Source: Candidatus Halobeggiatoa sp. HSG11
Lineage (GTDB): Bacteria; Pseudomonadota; Gammaproteobacteria; Beggiatoales; Beggiatoaceae
Direction: 5' to 3'
Assembly: GCA_030378105.1 (NCBI GenBank)
Contig: JAUCGL010000013.1
Location: 1-53,432, forward strand
DNA length: 53,432 bases
The stretch's first letter is position 1. Every line of letters begins with the position of its first letter. Below, one piece after another: positions 16,941 through 23,626 of the stretch. The notes under the pieces were generated by a model, which did no database searches, had not been told where the DNA came from, and was given only the letters and a program-made list of their open reading frames with translations. The translations under genes and the position numbers were made by a program.

Positions 16941-17067
16941 CTTATCAAATAATCCTAAATTACATTCCATCTACTTCACTTAGAACTATCAAATCCAAAC
17001 AAACAGTTTATATCAAAAAGACAATACAAGAGAAACGATATTGAAAATAACTTAAGAATAATAACCC
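16941..17067 (-). other. Gene-less cassette between attC K and attC J
   Basis: About 127 bp of AT-rich DNA with stops in all minus-strand frames and no plausible small gene. Together with attC J it forms a cassette of about 180 bp. It may carry a promoter or small RNA, or be a cassette remnant. Confidence 0.6.
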
Positions 17068-17121
17068 AACTAACACCGCTCTTCTCTCGCCGATAGGTCG
17101 GAGAGCAAGGCAAAGTTAGCC
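17068..17121 (-). repeat. attC site K
   Basis: AACTAAC to GTTAGCC; the body and the next 61 bp are identical to the attC H neighbourhood (17069-17182 equals 15244-15357). Confidence 0.86.
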
Positions 17122-17217
17122 TTTTTTGTTTAAATTGTTGGGCCCAATTTTAATTCGAGCCTGACCCTTTTTTTGCCTTGTTTTAGTCCAGCCTATGAGT
17201 CCTGACTCCAATTATTT

Positions 17218-17583
17218 TCATTTGTTTATGTTATTTTTTTGTTTAGTGTAAATATCTAAACAATCAGAATCTTTTGTTATGATGAAGAATGAAGGAAAAA
17301 ATAAGGTTATTACCCAACCAAATAAAAAGATTGCCCAACCTAAAGACATAATTGTTAATAGCATTAGTCCCATTAATGGTATAGAAAAAATGCCAATACC
17401 CCAACTAACAAGAAAAAATTTTGGAGAGCTTTTTTTTGCAAGAAAAATATAGAGAGATGATAGTAACATCATAATTCCAATGAAATAAAAAAAGTATTTT
17501 AATCCCTCTAAATTAGACGCATAAACACTAGTAGTAAATAACAATAAAATAAATAAGTAAATTAATTGGTTAAATAATTTCAT
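17218..17583 (-). CDS. Small polytopic membrane protein (cassette gene)
   Basis: 121 residues from ATG at 17583; a longer in-frame reading (to 17700) would run through a palindromic repeat and attC L, so it is rejected. The protein has an N-terminal signal-like helix ending TTSVYAS and about three more membrane helices, with a short polar tail (DCLDIYTKQKNNINK). No family recognised. It lies between attC L and attC K. Confidence 0.6.
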   Translation of the reverse strand: MKLFNQLIYLFILLLFTTSVYASNLEGLKYFFYFIGIMMLLSSLYIFLAKKSSPKFFLVSWGIGIFSIPLMGLMLLTIMSLGWAIFLFGWVITLFFPSFFIITKDSDCLDIYTKQKNNINK

Positions 17584-17622
17584 AATTACCACATGGAAGT
17601 AAAGTGTCCGCTTCAACGCCAA

Positions 17623-17696
17623 GTTATCCTGAGTGTAACCCGAGCCATAGCGACTTGGAGAAGCGTAGCAAGGGTGAAACGTCTCAGCAGGATAAC
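17623..17696. repeat. GTTATCCTGAG...CTCAGcAGGATAAC palindromic repeat overlapping attC L
   Basis: About 74 bp; the arms GTTATCCTGAG and CTCAGCAGGATAAC pair around a GC-richer loop containing AGAAGCGTAGCAAGGGTG. Its right arm supplies the GGATAAC box of attC L, so the first bases of this cassette are the repeat itself. Confidence 0.6.
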
Positions 17697-17742
17697 ACAC
17701 CTCTTCTCCCGCCGATAGGTCGGGAGCAAGGGCAAGTTAGAA
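17690..17742 (-). repeat. attC site L
   Basis: GGATAAC to GTTAGAA, body CTCTTCTCCCGCCGA...TCGGGAGCAAGG. The minus-strand core is GTTATCC. It closes the lipoprotein cassette. Confidence 0.85.
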
Positions 17743-17780
17743 TTAATTTTACTCTGACCACAACTTATTTTCCAATTATT

Positions 17781-18119
17781 TTAACTAGCCCATGCGGACA
17801 CTACAATTTGAAAAGTTTTTCCATTCGTCTTAACTATTTCTTTCACGTCCACAATTTTCCCAGAAGGTATAAGTAATTTGCCTTTTTTCTCTCCAACTAC
17901 TTCGTTTCGTATAGCACCCGAGCCTTGTATTTCAGTTCTTTTATGAGCACGAATTGCAAATTGTACATCAGCATTCATTGGTTCTGTATTTATCAATTGA
18001 AAAGTTACTTCACATTCTTTGTATTCACAATTCCATTTTAATTCTTGTACTTCAATTGGATTATCAGAACATGATTGAACGAATGGAGCCAATATGAGAA
18101 TAAATATTAGTCTATTCAT
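17781..18119 (-). CDS. Small lipoprotein (cassette gene)
   Basis: 112 residues with a lipoprotein signal: MNRLIFILILAPFVQSC, modified Cys at 17. The mature part contains a W-x-C-x-x-x-x-C motif (WNCEYKECEVTFQLINTEP) and beta-strand-like segments resembling a small Ig-like periplasmic domain. No family recognised. It should be anchored in the cell envelope. It lies between attC M and attC L, with a dead attC-like site just upstream. Confidence 0.65.
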   Translation of the reverse strand: MNRLIFILILAPFVQSCSDNPIEVQELKWNCEYKECEVTFQLINTEPMNADVQFAIRAHKRTEIQGSGAIRNEVVGEKKGKLLIPSGKIVDVKEIVKTNGKTFQIVVSAWAS

Positions 18120-18130
18120 ATTTTATTTTC

Positions 18131-18172
18131 TTTCTCTTCTCTCATCAAAGATTAGCGAGCAAGGCTTAGTTT
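18131..18172 (-). repeat. Decayed attC-like site
   Basis: CTCTTCTCTCatcaaagattagcGAGCAAGGC has the arms of an attC body, but both AAC/GTT boxes and the GCCGA tip are lost. It lies 43 bp from attC M, so a cassette appears to have collapsed here. Confidence 0.5.
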
Positions 18173-18214
18173 ATGGCCATCTACATATTAATTAACCCAA
18201 ACCTTATCACGATT

Positions 18215-18273
18215 TACTAACACCGCTCTTCTCCCGCGCGGCCTTTTGCGTCGGGAGCAAGGCCAAGTTAGAA
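18215..18273 (-). repeat. attC site M
   Basis: TACTAAC to GTTAGAA, 59 bp, the longest of the array because the tip is extended (CTCCCGcgcggccttttgCGTCGGGAG). Confidence 0.84.
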
Positions 18274-18286
18274 CTAACTTTACTCT

Positions 18287-18697
18287 TTATCTTTTGAAAC
18301 TTTTTAATACAGCTTCATTTGTTATCCCTTTTTCGGTGTCTAAAAACTGAAAAAATTTCTTGATCGCCGTTTTTAGTTCACTTTCCGAACAATCTCCAAT
18401 TTTGCTCATATACCATTTTTTAAAATGGCTATTAGCTATTCCTCTAGTGATTTCCTCAAATTTTTTTACATCGGTATTCCAACACAAAAAATCTATAAAC
18501 AAACTGACTTTATAGCAATGTCTTCGTGCTGTTTTTACAGAGAATTTATTTGTCAAGTATTCCCCAAATTCTTTGTTGAGTTCTTTAAGAAATTTTTGAA
18601 ATGGCTCTATCTCTTCCTCAGCTTCTTCTAGGGCTTCTAAAAATGTTTCCATCTGATTGCCGGGAACTACTATTTTTCCCGTAAATACCTTTGCCAT
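18287..18697 (-). CDS. Stand-alone helical domain resembling a tyrosine-recombinase core-binding domain (cassette gene)
   Basis: 136 residues from ATG at 18697, preceded by AAAGG at good spacing (an upstream in-frame TTG is less likely). After an acidic N-terminal helix (about 18-35), the rest is helical: FGEYLTNKFSVKTARRHCYK, VSLFIDFLCWNT, FKKWYMSKIGD, LKTAIKKFFQFLDTEKGI. This resembles the SAM-like N-terminal domain of XerC-type recombinases, but there is no catalytic domain. It might bind DNA, or belong to a separate helical family. It lies between attC N and attC M. Confidence 0.6.
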   Translation of the reverse strand: MAKVFTGKIVVPGNQMETFLEALEEAEEEIEPFQKFLKELNKEFGEYLTNKFSVKTARRHCYKVSLFIDFLCWNTDVKKFEEITRGIANSHFKKWYMSKIGDCSESELKTAIKKFFQFLDTEKGITNEAVLKSFKR

Positions 18698-18739
18698 TCT
18701 TAACCTTTGTACCAATTTAGTTTTGTTTACTATTCATAC

Positions 18740-18791
18740 ACCTAACACCGCTCTTCTCCCGCCGAAGGTCGGGAGCAAGGCAAAGTTATGA
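18740..18791 (-). repeat. attC site N
   Basis: ACCTAAC (core GTTAGGT on the minus strand) to GTTATGA, body CTCTTCTCCCGCCGAaggTCGGGAGCAAGG (split by the loop). Only 26 bp separate it from attC O. Confidence 0.86.
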
Positions 18792-18816
18792 AGAAGTTCA
18801 ATCTTGTATTTAACCG

Positions 18817-18869
18817 AAATAACACCGTTCTTGAGCCGCCGATAGGTCGGTTCCAAGACTTTGTTAGAA
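18817..18869 (-). repeat. attC site O
   Basis: AAATAAC to GTTAGAA, body TTCTTGAGCCGCCGA...TCGGTTCCAAG. The cassette between attC O and attC N is about 77 bp, hardly more than an attC site, and holds no gene. Confidence 0.86.
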
Positions 18870-18906
18870 TTAATTTTATTTTGACCCCAATTGTTTTTTC
18901 CATTAT

Positions 18907-19254
18907 TTAGTAAACAGTGGTTGACTGAATAGAACCATCTTGGTTAAACCAAGTCCACTTTCCATATTTTTTTCCATCTATATACTCACCTCGAATATGC
19001 AAATAACCTTCTGACCATGCTTCCCATATCCCGTTTTTATTTGGTTCACAATACCGCATGTAGCCAGCCTTACTCCAACCGTGAATTGTCACCTCAGTAT
19101 TTGGTGGACAAGGGAAATCAGTACTATTCATTGCTTTCCAAGTGTATTTATGACTATTTGATAGTTGCCATGACATTAAATACGGTAAGCCAACAAATAA
19201 AATGGCCAATAAACTGAGAATCCATAATGTCGCTTTGGCTATCCATTTTTTCAT
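18907..19254 (-). CDS. Membrane-anchored MORN-like repeat protein (cassette gene)
   Basis: 115 residues. N-terminal membrane helix (about 8-28), then an extracytoplasmic part with MORN-2-like units: KNGIWEAWSEGYLHIRGEY and DGKKYGKWTWFNQDGSI. A Cys pair (CPPNTE... and YCEPNK) could form a disulphide. Such short MORN proteins are common in the envelope; some are called YwqK-like, but no toxin is adjacent. Shine-Dalgarno GAGGAT precedes ATG. It lies between attC P and attC O. Confidence 0.65.
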   Translation of the reverse strand: MKKWIAKATLWILSLLAILFVGLPYLMSWQLSNSHKYTWKAMNSTDFPCPPNTEVTIHGWSKAGYMRYCEPNKNGIWEAWSEGYLHIRGEYIDGKKYGKWTWFNQDGSIQSTTVY

Positions 19255-19294
19255 TTTGACTATCCTCAGTTTTTACAGTCATTGCCAATGTTCA

Positions 19295-19347
19295 GCCTAA
19301 CAACGTTCTTCTCCCGCCGATAGGTCGGGAGCAAGGGAAAGTTAGAA
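19295..19347 (-). repeat. attC site P (closest to attI)
   Basis: GCCTAAC (core GTTAGGC on the minus strand, a perfect GTTRRRY) to GTTAGAA, body CTTCTCCCGCCGA...TCGGGAGCAAGG. Confidence 0.88.
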
Positions 19348-19401
19348 TGAATTTGTGATTATTTGGCGGGCAACAAAAACAAATTATCCACCCTACCCGG
19401 T

Positions 19402-19839
19402 TTAAAAACTAGGCATATCCCAAAAAGTACCAGCGAAAATAAAAATAGGCCAATTGAATATGTAAGCCACAAAAAGAAACCATCCAATTATAAAGTGTCC
19501 AATTGATTTGTTAAAAAATGGAAAATCTGCTGCTAAATTCGGAGTATATGGACCATAAAAAAAAGTAATTATCCCAATCATAAGATATATTAAATAGAAA
19601 TATCCTAAATTGCGGTCAGGATGTTCCTTTTTTTCTTCTTTATATGTTATATATCGTACAGTTATATCAGGATTACCACAATTAGAACAAACTCCATCAT
19701 GATTAAAAGGTAGAGATATGCCACATTCATCACATGATATTTCAGTTTTGTTAAAGGGTTTTGTACAACCACATTTTGGACAATTAACAGCTTTTTCAGA
19801 TATTTTTGTACTACATTCGATACACTCAACTAATGCCAT
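19402..19839 (-). CDS. Zinc-ribbon membrane protein (first cassette gene)
   Basis: 145 residues from the ATG at 19839, chosen over an in-frame TTG at 19863 because AGGGA lies at good spacing before the ATG. It has two tandem zinc ribbons: CIEC...CPKCG (about 6-25) and CDECG...CSNCG (about 35-56). These are followed by about three hydrophobic helices (FYLIYLMIGIITFF; IIGWFLFVAYIF). A cytosolic zinc domain on a small membrane protein is common in bacteria of unknown role. As the gene next to attI it should be the most strongly expressed cassette. Confidence 0.65.
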   Translation of the reverse strand: MALVECIECSTKISEKAVNCPKCGCTKPFNKTEISCDECGISLPFNHDGVCSNCGNPDITVRYITYKEEKKEHPDRNLGYFYLIYLMIGIITFFYGPYTPNLAADFPFFNKSIGHFIIGWFLFVAYIFNWPIFIFAGTFWDMPSF

Positions 19840-19873
19840 TTTTAATCCCTGTTTTATTGCCAATTAAAACAAA

Positions 19874-19945
19874 ACCTAACCATTCATTATAAGGAAAATC
19901 TTCCCGATTACTCTTTAATATTAACAGTAAATTCAGGAAAATATC
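19874..19945 (-). repeat. Candidate attI site of the integron
   Basis: ACCTAAC at 19874-19880 (GTTAGGT on the minus strand) lies where the cassette array ends toward intI, and it is not followed by an attC palindrome. This is what an attI core should look like. Its boundary toward intI is not defined; the repeated GGAAAAT/TCCC motifs begin 13 bp further on and may be integrase accessory sites. Confidence 0.65.
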
Positions 19946-20018
19946 CCTAATAATTTAAATATCGGGAACATTTTCCAAATAATACCAATATTAACCATGT
20001 TATAAGGAATATTCTCCC
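19893..20018. promoter_or_regulatory. Four related imperfect palindromes between attI and intI
   Basis: GGAAAATCTTCCC (19893), GGAAAATATCCC (19936), GGGAACATTTTCC (19964, inverted) and GGAATATTCTCCC (20006) are variants of one motif with starts 43, 28 and 42 bp apart. They could be operators for a regulator of intI or the cassette promoter, or extra binding sites for IntI. Confidence 0.6.
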
Positions 20019-20053
20019 TATTTAAGATATTATCCTGTCAGTGCATATAATGT

Positions 20054-20082
20054 TTGATATTATTCGCCAAACAAGGCATAAT
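20054..20082 (+). promoter_or_regulatory. Candidate intI promoter
   Basis: TTGATA (20054-20059) and CATAAT (20077-20082) are 17 bp apart and about 57 bp before the intI ATG. No LexA box of the CTG-N10-CAG type is seen nearby. Confidence 0.5.
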
Positions 20083-20116
20083 AACCAAATTGTATTTACA
20101 CATCCCTTAAAATAAT

Positions 20117-20145
20117 ATATTAATCCAACTTAATTTTTATGTCAA
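20117..20145 (-). promoter_or_regulatory. Candidate cassette promoter Pc
   Basis: On the minus strand a perfect TTGACA (20145-20140) overlapping the intI start codon is followed after 17 bp by TAATAT (20122-20117). It points into attI and the cassettes, the position and direction expected of Pc, and it would transcribe across the intI promoter. Confidence 0.5.
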
Positions 20146-21146
20146 GCGAAAACCCAAAAAAAAGTAATTTACTTTCAGAAATGAAAGATTTAATGCGTCG
20201 TTTGCATTACTCAATCCATACAGAAAATGCCTATTGTGAATGGGTTGCCAAATATATTAATTTCCACAAAATGCAAACACGAGAAACTCTATTTATAGAA
20301 CCAGAAAAAAAAGTTGAAGATTATTTAACCTATTTAGCTGTACAAGCCAAAGTAGCTGCTTCCACCCAAAACCAAGCCTTTAACGCTCTTATTTTCCTGT
20401 ACAAACGACTACTCGGACAACCTCTAAAAAACATAGAAGCAGTACGTTCACAAAAACAACCAAGTATTCCAATTGTACTAACACACGAAGAAGTCAAACA
20501 AATATTATCTTTAATGGAAGGAACATCGGAACTAATAGTTAAATTGCTTTACGGTTGTGGTTTACGGATAAGCGAAGCAGTTCGATTGCGAGTAAAAGAT
20601 ATTGACTATGGTTATAAACAGATAACAGTTAGAAATGGCAAAGGCATGAAAGATCGAGTTACTCCATTTCCAGAAATAACAGCACCACTCATACAAAACC
20701 ATTTAGAACGAATTAAAACAATTCACACGCAAGATTTAGCTGCTGGATATGGTACTATCTACTTACCTTATGCATTAGAACGCAAATACCCAAATGCAGA
20801 AAAAGAGTGGATTTGGCAATATGTATTTCCCAGTGCTAAACTATCTATTGACCCTCGTAGCAAAGATAAAATAATCAGACGACACCATATCGACCAATCA
20901 ACAGTTAACAAAGCAATTAAACAAGCTGTACAAACACTTGAAATAACCAAAAAAGTCAGTGCCCATACCTTCAGACATAGCTTTGCAACCCACTTACTCC
21001 AACGAGGCACAGACATTCGTACCATCCAATCCCTACTTGGCCACAAAGACCTTGAGACAACCATGATTTACACCCATGTATTAAAACAAGGTGGTGAAGG
21101 AGTTAAAAGCCCTTTGGATGATTTATATAGCAATGCCTTGAATTAA
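20139..21146 (+). CDS. intI: Integron integrase IntI
   Basis: 335 residues. Tyrosine recombinase with catalytic Arg143 (CGLRISE), His276 and Arg279 (HTFRHSF), His302 (LLGHKDLE) and nucleophile Tyr311 (MIYTHV). It has the integron-specific extra segment that other XerC/D relatives lack, at about 212-231: ALERKYPNA...WQYVFPS. It recombines attC (as folded single strand) with attI. It is intact and full length, and reads away from the cassettes as in classical integrons. The start ATG is supported by a plausible upstream promoter. copA follows 44 bp downstream on the same strand, so read-through is possible. Confidence 0.96.
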   Translation: MSSENPKKSNLLSEMKDLMRRLHYSIHTENAYCEWVAKYINFHKMQTRETLFIEPEKKVEDYLTYLAVQAKVAASTQNQAFNALIFLYKRLLGQPLKNIEAVRSQKQPSIPIVLTHEEVKQILSLMEGTSELIVKLLYGCGLRISEAVRLRVKDIDYGYKQITVRNGKGMKDRVTPFPEITAPLIQNHLERIKTIHTQDLAAGYGTIYLPYALERKYPNAEKEWIWQYVFPSAKLSIDPRSKDKIIRRHHIDQSTVNKAIKQAVQTLEITKKVSAHTFRHSFATHLLQRGTDIRTIQSLLGHKDLETTMIYTHVLKQGGEGVKSPLDDLYSNALN

Positions 21147-21190
21147 TAAAATTTTAAACATAACCCATCATGTAGCACAATCTAACCACC

Positions 21191-23377
21191 ATGCCTGAAA
21201 ATACCATAAAAACCGAACTAGCCATCACTGGAATGATGTGTGCCAATTGTGTCAACACGGTAGAACGAACCCTAACGAAAAAAACTCCCGGAATCGTAAC
21301 CGCCAACGTCAACTATGCCACTGAAACAGCCACTATAGAATACCTCCCCAACCAAACTAACACCAACAACATATGCAACGCAATCAAAAAAGCCGGTTAT
21401 GGAGTTGCCATTAACAACATAGAAGAATCCAAAGCCAGTGAAATTATTGAACAAACTCGTAAATTTTGGCTTGGAATAGCTTTCACTCTACCCCTATTCC
21501 TACTCAGCATGGGACGAGATTTCAACTTATTAGGCGATTGGAGCCATGCCATTTATATCAATTGGATTATGTTGTTACTTGCTGCCCCAGTCCAATTTTA
21601 TGTTGGTTGGGATTATTACATTGGCTCATGGAAGTCACTAAAAAATGGAGCGGCTAACATGGATGTCTTGATAGCAATGGGGTCATCGGTAGCCTTCTTT
21701 TATAGCATAGCTGTACTGTTAAACAGCAATTTAGGCGAACATGTTTACTTTGAAACTGCGGCAATGATTATCACCTTGATAAAATTAGGTAAATTGTTAG
21801 AAATTAAGGCCAAAAGCAAAACTGGTTCGGCGATAAAAAAATTAATTGGCTTGCAATCCAAAACAGCTAAAGTTATCCGTGATGGAGTGGAAAGCGATAT
21901 AACAATTGAATCAGTTATGGTTAATGACATTGTTATAGTGCGGCCCGGCGAAAAAATTCCAGTGGATGGCAAAGTGATTGAAGGTAGTTCAACGGTTGAT
22001 GAAAGTATGCTAACTGGGGAAAGCTTGCCAATTCAAAAACAAACTGGTGATTCAGTCATTGGAGCTACTTTAAATAAACAAGGATTGTTGAAAATTGTTG
22101 CCACTAAAGTCGGGGCTGAAACGGCTCTGGCTCAAATCATACGCTTAGTTCAACAAGCACAGGGCAGCAAAGCTCCCATCCAACATTTGGCCGATAAAGT
22201 AGCGAGTATTTTTGTACCAGTTATCATTGGAATTGCTATTATTACCTTATTAATCTGGTGGTTAGGTGTTGGGAGTGATTTCACCACCGCCATGATTCGG
22301 ATGGTAGCAGTTTTAGTGATTGCTTGCCCATGTGCATTGGGATTGGCCACACCCACTGCAATTATGGTTGGAACTGGCAAAGGAGCCGAGCAAGGAATTT
22401 TATTTAAAAATAGTGAAGCTCTTGAACAGGCTCATAAACTGCAAACTATTGTATTGGATAAAACTGGCACGATAACTACTGGCAAACCAACTGTGACAGA
22501 TATTATAGTGTTGAAATCGGTGGCAGAAGATGAAATTTTACGGTTAGCTGCTTCGGCAGAGCGTGGCAGTGAGCATCCGCTTGGAGAAGCAATTGTGCAA
22601 GCTGCGATTGACAGACAGCTTTCTTTAGCAGAGCCACAACAGTTTGAAGCGATTTGTGGTCAAGGGATTGTGGCAACAGTGGAAAATAAGCAGATAAATG
22701 TTGGCAAGCTTGTTTCAACTAATTTAACAACAACAGTTGAGCAATTACAAACTGAAGCTAAAACTGTTATGCAAGTTATTGTGGATAATGAATTAATTGG
22801 TTTGATTGCAGTTGCCGATACAGTCAAAACAAGCTCTTTGGAAGCTGTCACGAAAATGCAAAATCAAGGGCTGCAAGTGGTTATGTTGACTGGTGATAAC
22901 CAAGCCACAGCTACAGCAATTGCCAAGCAAGTAGGTATAAGTAACGTTATAGCTGGAGTATTGCCAGATGAGAAGAGTCAAGCAATTAAAAAGCTGCAAA
23001 CTCAAGGTTTAGTTGCAATGGTTGGAGACGGCATAAACGATGCTCCGGCTTTGGCTCAAGCGGATGTGGGAATTGCAATTGGCACTGGAACTGATGTAGC
23101 TATGGAAACTGCTGATATAACTTTAATAAGTGGAGATTTACGAGCAGTATCGCAAACAATAGCTCTCAGTCAGACAACCATGCGAGTTATTAAACAGAAT
23201 TTATTTTGGGCTTTCGGCTATAATGTGTTATTGATTCCTATCGCAATGGGAGTTTTATATCCTTTCACAGCTTTGCCAATGGTATTACGAACTTTGCATC
23301 CAGCTTTGGCAGCAGCAGCTATGGCGTTAAGTAGTGTGTCAGTGGTGATGAATAGTTTACGATTGCGGAAATTTTAA
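21191..23377 (+). CDS. copA: Copper-exporting P1B-type ATPase CopA
   Basis: 728 residues. One HMA domain with GMMCANC (Cys17, Cys20), then eight membrane helices with the ion-binding CPC (379-381), actuator TGES (275-278), phosphorylation DKTGT (Asp423), HP motif (462-463), TGD (568-570) and GDGINDAP (612-619). This is the IB-1 Cu(I) exporter layout of the inner membrane. It starts 44 bp after intI. The DUF411 gene at the other side of the integron may be functionally linked. No CueR-type operator was recognised. Confidence 0.94.
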   Translation: MPENTIKTELAITGMMCANCVNTVERTLTKKTPGIVTANVNYATETATIEYLPNQTNTNNICNAIKKAGYGVAINNIEESKASEIIEQTRKFWLGIAFTLPLFLLSMGRDFNLLGDWSHAIYINWIMLLLAAPVQFYVGWDYYIGSWKSLKNGAANMDVLIAMGSSVAFFYSIAVLLNSNLGEHVYFETAAMIITLIKLGKLLEIKAKSKTGSAIKKLIGLQSKTAKVIRDGVESDITIESVMVNDIVIVRPGEKIPVDGKVIEGSSTVDESMLTGESLPIQKQTGDSVIGATLNKQGLLKIVATKVGAETALAQIIRLVQQAQGSKAPIQHLADKVASIFVPVIIGIAIITLLIWWLGVGSDFTTAMIRMVAVLVIACPCALGLATPTAIMVGTGKGAEQGILFKNSEALEQAHKLQTIVLDKTGTITTGKPTVTDIIVLKSVAEDEILRLAASAERGSEHPLGEAIVQAAIDRQLSLAEPQQFEAICGQGIVATVENKQINVGKLVSTNLTTTVEQLQTEAKTVMQVIVDNELIGLIAVADTVKTSSLEAVTKMQNQGLQVVMLTGDNQATATAIAKQVGISNVIAGVLPDEKSQAIKKLQTQGLVAMVGDGINDAPALAQADVGIAIGTGTDVAMETADITLISGDLRAVSQTIALSQTTMRVIKQNLFWAFGYNVLLIPIAMGVLYPFTALPMVLRTLHPALAAAAMALSSVSVVMNSLRLRKF

Positions 23378-23626
23378 GTAATTATTAATTGTTAATGGTT
23401 AATTATTAACTGATTTTGTTGCAGAAAGCTTTTATATTCCACCGATTTCATCGGTGGCTATTCACATATAACCATAGTGTCATTAAGGGCAACCATAAAG
23501 GATTGCCCCTACGGCAAGATGATGATTTGTAGGGGTAATCCATTGTGGTTACCCTTCAATATAAATATTTGTTTTCAATAACTTAATCTAAATGGTTATT
23601 GAGTACATTATTCTGAGTTAAAATTT
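23378..23626. repeat. Intergenic hairpin and GGGCAACC...GGTTACCC dispersed repeat
   Basis: A hairpin CCACCGATttcATCGGTGG (23439-23457) may end copA transcription. At 23481-23557 is TTAAGGGCAACCATAAAGG...TTGTAGGGGTAATCC...GGTTACCC (split), which recurs at 45961-46032. No gene. Confidence 0.65.

Noticed and set aside
17584-17700. N-terminal extension of the small membrane cassette protein
   Set aside because: The extra codons run through a palindromic repeat and attC L, and a normal ATG with a signal-like helix starts at 17583.
11011-19347. Regularly recurring 50-bp repeats could be a CRISPR array
   Set aside because: Spacing varies from 26 bp to over 1 kb, intervals contain genes, repeats are palindromic with AAC/GTT ends, and an integron integrase is present; attC sites explain them.
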